From CAYOHR01 sp964512145 (GTDB lineage: Bacteria; Bacteroidota; Bacteroidia; Flavobacteriales_G; JALEGO01): a DNA stretch of 64,000 nucleotides. The DNA lies in assembly GCA_964512145.1 (NCBI GenBank), contig CAZEIM010000010.1:1-64000 (forward strand), given 5' to 3'. The notes beneath the pieces are model-generated. The model made no database searches. It was not told where the DNA came from and saw only the letters and a program-made list of their open reading frames with translations. Below are positions 43,840-52,554 of this stretch, piece by piece. The number at the start of each line of letters is the position of its first letter. The stretch's first letter is position 1. The position numbers were made by a program, and so were the translations under genes.

Positions 43840-45255
43840 ATGAAATATACATTCATTACGTTAATAGTATTAATTCCATGGGTAGTTTTTTCGCAAAACT
43901 ACGATGTTGATTTTCCATCGGTAAATTTTCATAAAAATAACCGAAAGGCTTTGCAAAAATTAATGCCCGAAAATTCTGTTGCTGTCTTTTTTTCAAACCC
44001 TGAACAACTCAGATCAAACGATGTGTATTTTGAGTTTCATCAAGATCCTAATTTTTATTATTTAACTGGGTTTAGAGAACCCAATGCCCTTTGCATTCTT
44101 TTTAAAAATCCTGTTTTATTGGAGGGGGAGTGGGTAGAGGATATATTATTTATTCCTCCGTCTTCTGCCAGAGATGAGTTGTGGACAGGAAAAAGGTTGG
44201 GAGTTGAAAAAGCACAACAAACATTAATGTTTAGTAAAGTCTTTTCCAACGCAAATTTTGCCGATTTCACTTTAAATTGGGAAGATTTTTCAAAAATATT
44301 ATTATTACCAACCTCTAATTCAGGAGTTGATTTTACCAAAAACAGGGGAGATGTAGCTAGTTTAAAAAAACACTTTGCTATTAAAACGAATTTACTCGAT
44401 TCTGTTGTTGATTATTTCATGTTTCAGGAATTTATGGCTCAACTTCGAGAAATAAAACAACCGGAAGAAATTTCGTTAATGCAAAAGTCTATTTCTATAA
44501 CTTGTAAAGCAATACATGAACTTATGCGTTATATAGTTCCGGGTCAACACGAATATTCTGCAGAGGCTGTGGTTGAATATGTTTTTAAAAAAGAAGGAGC
44601 CGAACATCCAGGGTATCCTTCTATACTAGGTGCTGGAGAAAATAGCTGTGTACTTCATTATGTGTCGAACAGAAAAATATTAGACTTTGAAGATTTATTA
44701 GTGTGTGATGTAGGTGCGGAATACCATGGATATACTGCCGATGTAACACGAACTATTCCTGTTTCCGGTAAGTTTACAGAAGAACAAAAAATTATCTATA
44801 ATATTGTATTAGAAGCTCAGCAAGCGGGAATAAAANNNNNNNNNNNNNNNNNNNNNNNNNNNTTGCAAAGAATAACTAATAAAAATTTCTGAATTAAAAA
44901 AGTAATACAAGAAAAATTGCTTGAGCTGGGCATTATAAAAGATAAAAATGAATATAAAAAATATTTTATGCATGGAACTTCTCATTATTTAGGATTAGAT
45001 GTTCATGATGCCGGTACATTTCAGGCTTTAAAATCCGGAAATGTAATTACCGTAGAACCGGGTATATATATATCGGATGGGTCTGATTGTGATCCGAAAT
45101 GGTGGAATATAGGAGTTAGGATAGAGGATGATGTACTTATAACCAATGGGCCGCCTGAAGTTTTAAGTGATTGTATTCCTAAAAAAATTGAAGAAATTGA
45201 GCTTCTGATGNNNNNNNNNNNNNNNNNNNNNNNNNAAAGAAAAAAGTATTCTTAA
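43840..45255 (+). CDS. pepP: Secreted Xaa-Pro aminopeptidase (M24B), interrupted by two assembly gaps
   Basis: Signal sequence (MKYTFITLIVLIPWVVFSQ), aminopeptidase P N-terminal domain (HKNNRKALQKLMPENSVAVFFS), then the pita-bread catalytic domain. The five metal ligands are visible: VCDVGAE and TADVTRT (Asp), MHGTSHYLGLDVHD (His), VEPGIYI (Glu) and GVRIEDDV (Glu). It would remove N-terminal residues before proline, probably in the periplasm. Runs of N fill 44836-44862 and 45211-45235. Just after the first gap the frame reads LQRITNKNF and hits TGA (44890-44892), then resumes as KKVIQEKLLELGI. Since the catalytic set is complete, I consider this contig-edge error rather than a true pseudogene. 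Confidence 0.8.
44836..44862. other. Assembly gap (27 N)
   Basis: A run of N inside pepP. The sequence just after it carries an in-frame stop, so the flank is suspect. Confidence 1.
45211..45235. other. Assembly gap (25 N)
   Basis: A run of N near the 3' end of pepP. The reading frame is kept on both sides. Confidence 1.
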
Positions 45256-45275
45256 CAAACTTAAGTAATATATCC

Positions 45276-46493
45276 TTGAACTTAGTACGTTTTATATCGC
45301 AACGACTTCATAAAAACAGGAAAAGTTCGTCTAAAAATAAAGTTCATAGCATTGTTCAAATTGCTATTGCCAGTATTGCGGTAAGTATTATGGCTATGAT
45401 TTTATCGTACTCTATAGTGCGAGGTTTTCAACATGAAATAAGAAACAAAGTCATCATGTTTGACGCACATATAAAAATTGGAAAATTTGATTTATATAAT
45501 TCAATTTCTGAGGAACCGGTTTCAAAAAATCAAACATTTATGGATCAACTAAAAAAAGATACTCGAATACAAAAAATTGAATTTTTTGCTGAAAAACCGG
45601 GAATTATTAAAACAAACGATGATGTTTATGGTATATTGCTTAAAGGAGTTGATAATACATACTCATGGGATAACATAAAAAAGAACATAGTATACGGATC
45701 TGAATTAGATACATTAGATAAAAACAGTATTTTAATTGGCTATACATTGGCTCAAAAACTTCAATTAGATACCGGAAGCAAGGTGAAAGTATACTTTATG
45801 CAGGATCCAATTCGGGTTAGGGTATTTAAGGTATCGGGTATTTATAAGTCAGGGATGGGACAGTTTGATGAATCAATAGCTTATTGTTCTTTATCTCACA
45901 TTCAAAAGTTAAATGATTGGGATAGTACAATGGTAGGAGGTTTTGATATTTTTTTAAAAAAATACAGCGATATATGGACAATGGATGATTTTATTTATGA
46001 TTACATAGGCTATGATTTAAACACATTAAAAATTGGAGATCGATACCCCGAAATTTTCGGTTGGCTTAATTTATTAGATACCAATGTTTGGGTAGTATTA
46101 ATTTTAGCAACATTAGTCGCTTTAGTAAATATGATTTCAACAGTTTTAATTATGATTTTAGATAAAACCAGTGCAATAGGGTTATTAAAAATACTAGGAT
46201 TGAATAATAAAATGCTGCGTTCCATATTTTTTAATTTATTTTTTCGCATTTTTATGAAAGGGTTATGGGTAGGAAATATATTAGGCATTGGATTATGTGT
46301 AACACAACATTATTTTAAAATATTTACCTTACCCGAAGAAACGTATTATATATCCTATGTGCCAATATCTTTTGAGTGGCAAGCTTGGATTTTTATTAAT
46401 ATATTAGCATGGATAAGTTGTTTGTTGGCTTTTGTTTTACCATCATTTATTATTTCCAACATAAAACCGGCACAAACTATAAAATTTAATTAA
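45276..46493 (+). CDS. FtsX-like ABC transporter permease, LolC/LolE type
   Basis: 405 residues with the MacB/LolE layout: a first membrane segment at ~27-48 (IAIASIAVSIMAMILSYS), a large periplasmic domain (~50-265), and three further membrane segments (WVVLILATLVALVNMISTVLIM onwards). In this family it extracts lipoproteins from the inner membrane together with LolD. The start is TTG. No ATPase gene is adjacent, which is usual in Bacteroidota. It begins ~20 nt after pepP and ends 2 nt before cbs. Confidence 0.85.
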   Translation: MNLVRFISQRLHKNRKSSSKNKVHSIVQIAIASIAVSIMAMILSYSIVRGFQHEIRNKVIMFDAHIKIGKFDLYNSISEEPVSKNQTFMDQLKKDTRIQKIEFFAEKPGIIKTNDDVYGILLKGVDNTYSWDNIKKNIVYGSELDTLDKNSILIGYTLAQKLQLDTGSKVKVYFMQDPIRVRVFKVSGIYKSGMGQFDESIAYCSLSHIQKLNDWDSTMVGGFDIFLKKYSDIWTMDDFIYDYIGYDLNTLKIGDRYPEIFGWLNLLDTNVWVVLILATLVALVNMISTVLIMILDKTSAIGLLKILGLNNKMLRSIFFNLFFRIFMKGLWVGNILGIGLCVTQHYFKIFTLPEETYYISYVPISFEWQAWIFINILAWISCLLAFVLPSFIISNIKPAQTIKFN

Positions 46494-46495
46494 TT

Positions 46496-47863
46496 ATGAA
46501 ATATTATAACAATGTTTTAGAAACAATTGGAAATACACCACTCATTAAGCTAAATAATATTACTAAAGATATAAAAGCATTGGTGTTAGCAAAAGTAGAA
46601 ACTACAAACCCAGGAAATTCTATAAAAGACAGAATGGCTTTAAAAATGATAGAGGATGCCGAAAAACAAGGAAAATTAAAGCCAGGTGGTACTATTATAG
46701 AAGGCACCAGTGGAAATACCGGTATGGGTTTAGCTATTGCAGCGATCATTAAAGGATATAAATGTATTTTTACAACTACTGATAAACAGTCTAAAGAAAA
46801 AGTAGATGCCCTGCGTGCTTTTGGTGCCGATGTAATTGTTTGCCCAACAGATGTAGAACCGGAAGATCCTCGCTCATATTATTCTGTTTCTTCTCGATTA
46901 GAAAAGGAAATTCCTAATTCCTGGAAACCTAATCAATACGATAATTTAAGTAATTCACAAGCGCATTATGAGCAAACAGGCCCCGAAATTTGGGATCAAA
47001 CAGATGGAAAAATCACCCATTTAGTCGTTGGCGTAGGAACCGGTGGTACAATTTGTGGTACGGGAAAATATTTAAAAGAAAAAAATCCAAACATTAAAAT
47101 ATGGGGAATTGATACATATGGATCTGTATTTAAAAAATATAAAGAAACCGGTGTTTTTGATAAAAATGAAATTTACCCTTATATAACGGAAGGAATAGGA
47201 GAAGATTTTTTACCTAAAAACGTAAACTTTGATTTAATTGATCATTTTGAGAAAGTAACCGATAAGGATGCGGCTATAATGACTCGTGAAATCACTAAAA
47301 ATGAGGGAATTTTTGTTGGAAATTCTGCTGGTGCGGCTATGGCAGGGTTATTACAAATGAAACATATGTTGACTGAAAACGATGTTGTGGTGGTGATATT
47401 TCATGATCATGGTACCCGATACTTAGGAAAAATGTATAATGATGAATGGATGATGGAGAAAGGGTTTTTTGACAAAAAAGGACTTACCGCTAAAGATTTG
47501 CTCAATAAAACAACTCATAAAACACTTATAACCCTTGAAGTACATGATACAATTCAAACAGCAGTAGATAAAATGAACTCTATGAATATTTCGCAAATAC
47601 CTATTACGAATCAAGGCCGAATGGTAGGTTCATTAAACGAAAGTTATGTGTACTCTAAAATTGTTCAAAATCCTGATATTAAAAATCATTCAGTTGAAAG
47701 TATTATGCAACCCGCATTTCCATTTGTAGATATTTCTACTTCTATTGACTCTTTATCAGGAATGATAAGTGATAAAAATCCGGCCGTATTAATAAGAGAT
47801 TTTAAGTTAGATAAAACGTATATTTTAACACGGCACGATATTTTACAAGCTCTAACAAAATAA
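46496..47863 (+). CDS. Cystathionine beta-synthase-type PLP enzyme with CBS pair
   Basis: 455 residues. The N-terminal fold II PLP domain has NPGNSIKDR with the Schiff-base Lys44, EGTSGNTGMGLAIA binding the phosphate, and VVGVGTGGTICGTG. Two CBS motifs follow from ~345 (TLEVHDTIQTAVDKMNSMNISQIPI). This domain order is that of cystathionine beta-synthase, which condenses serine and homocysteine; cysteine synthases lack the CBS pair. No heme-binding N-terminal extension is present. No cystathionine lyase gene is nearby. Confidence 0.88.
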   Translation: MKYYNNVLETIGNTPLIKLNNITKDIKALVLAKVETTNPGNSIKDRMALKMIEDAEKQGKLKPGGTIIEGTSGNTGMGLAIAAIIKGYKCIFTTTDKQSKEKVDALRAFGADVIVCPTDVEPEDPRSYYSVSSRLEKEIPNSWKPNQYDNLSNSQAHYEQTGPEIWDQTDGKITHLVVGVGTGGTICGTGKYLKEKNPNIKIWGIDTYGSVFKKYKETGVFDKNEIYPYITEGIGEDFLPKNVNFDLIDHFEKVTDKDAAIMTREITKNEGIFVGNSAGAAMAGLLQMKHMLTENDVVVVIFHDHGTRYLGKMYNDEWMMEKGFFDKKGLTAKDLLNKTTHKTLITLEVHDTIQTAVDKMNSMNISQIPITNQGRMVGSLNESYVYSKIVQNPDIKNHSVESIMQPAFPFVDISTSIDSLSGMISDKNPAVLIRDFKLDKTYILTRHDILQALTK

Positions 47864-47865
47864 AC

Positions 47866-48660
47866 GTGTATATTTTTGATCAAACCCATCGAAAAATATT
47901 ATTACCTCCACATACACCCAAAAGAATTGTATCATTAGTTCCTTCTCAAACAGAACTTTTATATTATTTGGGCTTATATGAAAGTATAGTGGGTGTCACA
48001 AAATTTTGTGAGGTTCCCAGTGATTATGCCTTTGCTAAACCAACGCTAATTGGAGGAACAAAAAATATTGATCTAGTAAAACTAAAATCTTTACACCCAG
48101 ATTTTATTTTAGCCAACAAAGAAGAAAATACCAAAAATCAAATTGAGGAATTACAAAAAGACTATTTGGTATACGTTAGTGATATTAAAAATTTATTTGA
48201 TGCAGAGCAAATGATAAAAGATGTTTCTAATATTACACACACCAAACATAGAGCTGAAGATTTATTGAATCACATAAAACAAGCATTTAGTTTATTGTCC
48301 GTTTCTATGAAAGTATACAGTTGTTGTTATATAATTTGGAAGAATCCTTGGATGACGATAGGTTCGGATACATTTATACATAACATGCTTGAGCAGTCTG
48401 GTTTTAAAAATGTGTTTTTTGATCGATTAAGATATCCATCCATAACTTTACAAGAAATAAAAGATAAAGAACCTGAAATAATATTTCTATCAACGGAGCC
48501 ATTTCCATTTAAAAAATCACATGTACAAGAAATGCAGCAGATTTTTAATAAGTCTAGGGTTATTTTAGTAGACGGTTCAATATTTTCTTGGTATGGATCA
48601 AGAATCATTCAATTACCTCAATACGTATTATCTTTAAGAAATGATTTGGGGCTTTATTAA
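47866..48660 (+). CDS. BtuF-like substrate-binding protein (helical backbone metal receptor), no signal peptide
   Basis: 264 residues from GTG 47866. The segment PKRIVSLVPSQTELLYYLGLYESIVGVTKFC and LIGGTKNIDLVKLKSLHPDFILANKEEN are typical of BtuF/FecB-type binding proteins with two lobes joined by a long helix. BtuF binds cobalamin for the BtuCD ABC importer. Here there is no signal sequence or lipobox, so as read the protein would stay in the cytoplasm. No BtuC or BtuD gene is adjacent. It overlaps the following permease by 20 nt, but that permease is of the unrelated DppC type. Confidence 0.78.
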   Translation: MYIFDQTHRKILLPPHTPKRIVSLVPSQTELLYYLGLYESIVGVTKFCEVPSDYAFAKPTLIGGTKNIDLVKLKSLHPDFILANKEENTKNQIEELQKDYLVYVSDIKNLFDAEQMIKDVSNITHTKHRAEDLLNHIKQAFSLLSVSMKVYSCCYIIWKNPWMTIGSDTFIHNMLEQSGFKNVFFDRLRYPSITLQEIKDKEPEIIFLSTEPFPFKKSHVQEMQQIFNKSRVILVDGSIFSWYGSRIIQLPQYVLSLRNDLGLY

Positions 48661-49777
48661 AAAAAATCCTTTAATACTAATATTTATTGGCATAGTATTA
48701 TTTGCCGATTTTTTGGCCGGTAGTATTCCTTTTTTAGTAAAAGATTCAACAGGTTGGTATTCTCCTTTAATGCAGAGTTATTGGTTAAAAATATCGCACA
48801 ACGATTATTTGGACAAAAATTGGAAGGCTATATCGTTTGAAAAATCTATTTATCCAATTATACCTTTTGGTCCAAACGAAATGAATACCGATTTTGACAT
48901 ACAAGGCAGACCTAATTTTACTCATTACTTAGGAACCGACCATTTAGGGAGAGATACTTTATCGGCATTGTTACACGGTATTCGCATCTCTTTGTTTATT
49001 GGAATATTATCGGTACTCGTTTCCTCTATATTAGCATTTTTGCTGGGTTCTTTTGGAATATTTATTGGAGATAAAAAATTAAAATACAATATTTTAAGTA
49101 ATGTTATTTTTATTTTTAATTTAATAGTATTTATATATGTTTTATGTATGTTTTTGGAATTTGGATTCCAAACCAACACCATTAAATATGCAGCTATTTA
49201 TGTTATTATTATGTTGGCCGGATTTTTACTGCAATTTTTAAATGGTAAATATAAATGGATCACGAAATCCTGGTCTATTCCATGGTCATTTTTTTCTATA
49301 TTGCTTACCGATTTATTTATTGCATTACCTGCTTTATTTATTCTTATTCCCATTTCAGGAGTTATTAAACCCGGAATTTTTTCTACGGCACTTACTATTG
49401 GAGTACTTACTTGGCCTTTTAAGGCTAAAATTTTGCGCTCAGAAACATTAGTATGCTTATCTAAACCATTTATTCAAAATTTAGAATTAGCAGGAGTTTC
49501 CAATATAAAAATTTTTTTATACCATGTTTTACCGAATATAATACAAGTATATTTGCCAATATTGCCTTTTAGTATTTCATCGTCTATTATACTGGAGTCA
49601 ACCTTGTCTTTTTTAGGAATAGGCGTTGGTACTGAATACACAACCCTTGGAGGTTTAATACAACATATACGATATAATGTAAGTGATTGGTGGGTTTACA
49701 TTCCTGCAACGGCAATGTTAATTATTATATCGATTTATTTCTTTCAATTGTCTCAAAAATATAAGGAGTATAAATAA
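48641..49777 (+). CDS. ABC transporter permease, DppC/OppC-like
   Basis: 378 residues, about seven membrane segments. Near the N-terminus, GTDHLGRDTLSALLHGIRISL is the hallmark of DppC/OppC proteins. The EAA-type loop is ELAGVSNIKIFLYHVLPN, and LSFLGIGVGTEYTTLGGLI is conserved. An insertion of two extra hydrophobic stretches lies at ~150-200, longer than the usual ~300-residue proteins. It should move peptides or similar solutes with a DppB partner and ATPases, none of which is in the window. Confidence 0.85.
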   Translation: MIWGFIKKNPLILIFIGIVLFADFLAGSIPFLVKDSTGWYSPLMQSYWLKISHNDYLDKNWKAISFEKSIYPIIPFGPNEMNTDFDIQGRPNFTHYLGTDHLGRDTLSALLHGIRISLFIGILSVLVSSILAFLLGSFGIFIGDKKLKYNILSNVIFIFNLIVFIYVLCMFLEFGFQTNTIKYAAIYVIIMLAGFLLQFLNGKYKWITKSWSIPWSFFSILLTDLFIALPALFILIPISGVIKPGIFSTALTIGVLTWPFKAKILRSETLVCLSKPFIQNLELAGVSNIKIFLYHVLPNIIQVYLPILPFSISSSIILESTLSFLGIGVGTEYTTLGGLIQHIRYNVSDWWVYIPATAMLIIISIYFFQLSQKYKEYK

Positions 49778-49822
49778 TACAAGCATAATTTATCTATATT
49801 TGCATTAGTTTTTTAAAAAAAT

Positions 49823-50405
49823 ATGGATTTTATATTAGAAGCAGAACCTTTATTAAAGACATTTTGGTTTGTTGCTATTCCAGCGAGTGTTATTTTTATT
49901 ATTCAAACCATATCTACTTTTACCGGTATGGACGCTTCTGATGGTTTAAATGCTGATTTTGACAGTAATTTAGAAGGAGCGGGAGGTCCTTTTCAATTAT
50001 TTTCATTACGCAATTTAGTGAATTTTTTGTTGGGATTTGGTTGGGCAGGAGTTAGTTTATATAGCACCATAAGCAATAAAAATGTATTAATTTTCGTGTC
50101 TTTTTTGGTNNNNNNNNNNNNNNNNNNNNNTAAGTGTGGTATACCTCTTCTTTTTAATTATACGTCAAATTAAAACTTTAGAAGAAGATAATACATTCAC
50201 TTTGAGTCATTTAACAGGAAAAACCGGAACTGTTTATTTAAGTATCCCATCTAATGTTTCAGGTTCTGGTAAAATTCAAATAAGCGTAAAAGGAACGGTG
50301 CACGAGTTGGATGCTATTACGGATGGTGAAAAAATAGAAACCGGATCAAAAATTAAAGTTGTTGAAGTAGTAGATAATAACCTTATAAAAGTAATTAAAT
50401 TATGA
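49823..50405 (+). CDS. NfeD-like membrane protein, interrupted by an assembly gap
   Basis: Two membrane stretches before the gap (AIPASVIFIIQTIST and NLVNFLLGFGWAGVSLY), a third after it (VVYLFFLII), then an OB-fold domain (LTGKTGTVYLSIPSNVSGSGKIQISVKG). This is the short NfeD form (as in B. subtilis YuaF) that pairs with flotillins and lacks the N-terminal protease domain. A run of 21 N (50110-50130) cuts it, and the frames on the two sides differ by one, so the N count is not the real gap length. The stop overlaps the flotillin start by 4 nt. Confidence 0.85.
50110..50130. other. Assembly gap (21 N)
   Basis: A run of N inside the NfeD-like gene. The coding frame changes across it, so the true missing length differs from 21. 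Confidence 1.
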
Positions 50406-51940
50406 TTAGTCCAATTGTTCTTATTGTGGTCATTGTTGTTGCTGTATTTTTAATGATATCAGCCTTAATTTCAAGGTATAAACGATGTCCTTCCGATAAA
50501 ATTTTGGTTATTTATGGTAGAACCGGTGGATCTAGTGCAAAATGTGTGCATGGCGGGGGTGCGTTTGTTTGGCCTGTTATTCAAGACTATGCTTTTTTAG
50601 ATTTAAAACCCATTTCAATTGAAGCAAATTTAACCAATGCATTAAGCCGTCAAAATATTCGGGTGGATGTTCCTTGTCGTTTTACAGTAGGTATTTCTAC
50701 AGAATCAGAAAGTATGAATAATGCTGCAGAAAGATTGTTAGGATTAAGTTTAGATCAAATAAAAGAATTATCTCAAGACATCTTATTTGGTCAATTGCGT
50801 TTGGTTATTGCAACTATGACCATTGAGGAAATAAATTCGGATAGAGATAAGTTTTTAGATAACATTTCAAAAAACGTAGATACAGAATTAAAAAAAATTG
50901 GTTTAAAACTTATCAACGTAAACGTTACAGATATTAAAGATGAGTCTGGCTACATTGAGGCATTAGGAAAAGAAGCAGCCGCTAAAGCGATAAACGAAGC
51001 TAAAATTAGCGTAGCTGAACAAGAAAAAATTGGTGAAACAGGGAAGGCCATGGCCGACAGAGAAAAAGATGTTCAAATTGCAGAAACACATAGAGATAGA
51101 GATGTAAAAATCGCCATCACACAAAAAGATAGAGAAATTAGCATCGCTTCTGCGGCTAAAGATGAATCAATTGGAAAAGCAGAAGCGGAAAGAGATACTA
51201 GAGTTAAAGTTTCGGAGGCAAATGCTATTGCTGTTAAGGGAGAAAATACAGCTAGAATTACTATTGCCAATTCTGAAGCAGAAAGAAGAGAAAAAGAAGC
51301 AGAAGCATTAAGAAAAGCTACAGCAGCCGAAAAAGTTCAAAATGCAAAAGCATTGGAAGAAGCTTATCTGGCTGAGCAAAAAGCAGAATTAGCTCGTGCT
51401 GAAAGAGAAAGAGCATCTCAGTCAGCTAATATTGTTATTCCAGCTGAAATTAAGAAACAAGAAGCTATTATTCAAGCTCAAGCCGAAGCTGAAAGGATTC
51501 GAGAGAATGCAAAAGGAGAAGCAGATGCAATTTATGCTAAAATGGAGGCCGAAGCAAAAGGTTTGTACGAAATATTAACCAAGCAAGCCGAAGGGTACGA
51601 TAGAGTAGTAAAAGCTTCTGGTGGAGATCCAACAAAAGCATTTCAGTTGTTGTTGATTGAAAAGTTGCCTGAACTAGTGAAAACTCAAGTAGAGGCTGTA
51701 AAAAATATTAAAATTGATAAAATTACGGTTTGGGATTCACAATCAGGAGCAAACAATTCTGGAAATACGAGCACTGCTAATTTTATTTCAGGTATGATGA
51801 AAACTGTTCCACCTTTAAATGATTTATTTCAAATGGCCGGTTTAAATTTACCTAATTATTTAAAGGGAGCTGAAGAAAAAAATATTCCAGAATCTTCTAC
51901 AACAGAAGAAAATAATACGTCTGATAATAATAATTCATAA
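50402..51940 (+). CDS. floA-like: Flotillin family protein
   Basis: 512 residues: one N-terminal membrane segment (VLIVVIVVAVFLMISALI), an SPFH/band 7 domain (~25-200), and a long Ala/Glu/Lys-rich coiled coil (~205-400) with the repeated EAxAxR pattern of flotillins (AKGEADAIYAKMEAEAKG). The tail is Asn/Ser-rich. The family organises membrane microdomains. Its overlap with the NfeD gene repeats the conserved NfeD-flotillin pairing (yuaF-floT, yqiJ-yqiK). The length and coiled coil resemble FloT/YqiK more than the shorter FloA. Confidence 0.9.
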   Translation: MISPIVLIVVIVVAVFLMISALISRYKRCPSDKILVIYGRTGGSSAKCVHGGGAFVWPVIQDYAFLDLKPISIEANLTNALSRQNIRVDVPCRFTVGISTESESMNNAAERLLGLSLDQIKELSQDILFGQLRLVIATMTIEEINSDRDKFLDNISKNVDTELKKIGLKLINVNVTDIKDESGYIEALGKEAAAKAINEAKISVAEQEKIGETGKAMADREKDVQIAETHRDRDVKIAITQKDREISIASAAKDESIGKAEAERDTRVKVSEANAIAVKGENTARITIANSEAERREKEAEALRKATAAEKVQNAKALEEAYLAEQKAELARAERERASQSANIVIPAEIKKQEAIIQAQAEAERIRENAKGEADAIYAKMEAEAKGLYEILTKQAEGYDRVVKASGGDPTKAFQLLLIEKLPELVKTQVEAVKNIKIDKITVWDSQSGANNSGNTSTANFISGMMKTVPPLNDLFQMAGLNLPNYLKGAEEKNIPESSTTEENNTSDNNNS

Positions 51941-51966
51941 AATCTATTTTGTAATTCCTTTAATTA

Positions 51967-51990
51967 AAAACCCCGATTGCTCGGGGTTTT
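51967..51990 (-). terminator. Terminator of rnpB
   Basis: AAAACCCCGA / TCGGGGTTTT forms a 10-bp stem around a 4-nt loop. On the minus strand it follows the RNase P RNA and continues into a T-rich tract. On the plus strand it could also end the flotillin transcript, as the stem arms include A and T runs. Confidence 0.8.
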
Positions 51991-52316
51991 GCCTGTAAGC
52001 CGGATTCTGTCAAGTCCTATCATTTATCTAATGCAATCTACCCTCCCTGTCATAGTGTACCTAACGGCAGCGGGTAACTGCTCATACAGGGTTTATTTGA
52101 TCTTGCAACCCATAAGGTTTACCCCGGTAAAAAATTACTTTTCTACCTCGTAAGCTCTTACCTCACGTTTTCACCCTTTCCACACCTAAATGTGGTGGTA
52201 ATTTTCTGTGGCACTATCTGTTATTTAACATTTCTGTTAAATACCCTCTGTTTCCAAAGGTATGGTTACCCTGTGTTGTCCGGACTTTCCTCCCCAAATT
52301 TTGGAGCGATAGGATA
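51991..52316 (-). ncRNA. rnpB: RNase P RNA (bacterial type A)
   Basis: On the minus strand the RNA starts near 52316 and soon reads GAGGAAAGTCCGGAC (P4 5' strand region), then ACACAGGGTAACCAT. It has the internal TAAACCTTATGGGTTGCAAG region, and ends with GACAGAATCCGGCTTACAGG, the conserved 3' part. About 325 nt, within the usual range. It is the catalytic RNA that removes tRNA 5' leaders. Ends are approximate. Confidence 0.93.
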
Positions 52317-52322
52317 GCAATA

Positions 52323-52354
52323 CAAAAGTACAATGCTTATCCTTAACTATCAAT
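52323..52354 (-). promoter_or_regulatory. Promoter of rnpB
   Basis: Minus strand ATTG (52354-52351), a 20-nt spacer, TACTTTTG (52330-52323). The predicted start about 7 nt downstream coincides with the expected 5' end of RNase P RNA, which supports the consensus used for the other promoters here. Confidence 0.75.
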
Positions 52355-52442
52355 AAAATGTATGCTTATTTACAATTATTTTGTTTCTAAAGGTATAGCA
52401 ACATTTTCTATTATTTATTTACATAATGAATATGAATTAAAA

Positions 52443-52480
52443 AAGAATAATAATAATCAAATACTTTGTTTATTATTCTT
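52443..52480. repeat. AT-rich inverted repeat upstream of the Y-family polymerase gene
   Basis: AAGAATAATAA (52443-52453) and TTATTATTCTT (52470-52480) are perfect inverted copies around a 16-nt spacer. It lies 75 nt before the polymerase ATG and could be an operator or just a weak hairpin. The rest of 52331-52554 is AT-rich with no gene visible. Confidence 0.4.
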
Positions 52481-52554
52481 ACGTTGTAATCCGCATAAAA
52501 TACATGAATTAGCTTGTAATTTATTGTATATTTTATCGTAATTTTATAGTACGT

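Noticed and set aside
51967..52316. tmRNA instead of RNase P RNA
   Set aside because: The GAGGAAAGTCCGGAC and AGAATCCGGCTTACAG elements are specific to RNase P RNA; no tRNA-like acceptor ends or tag reading frame are present.
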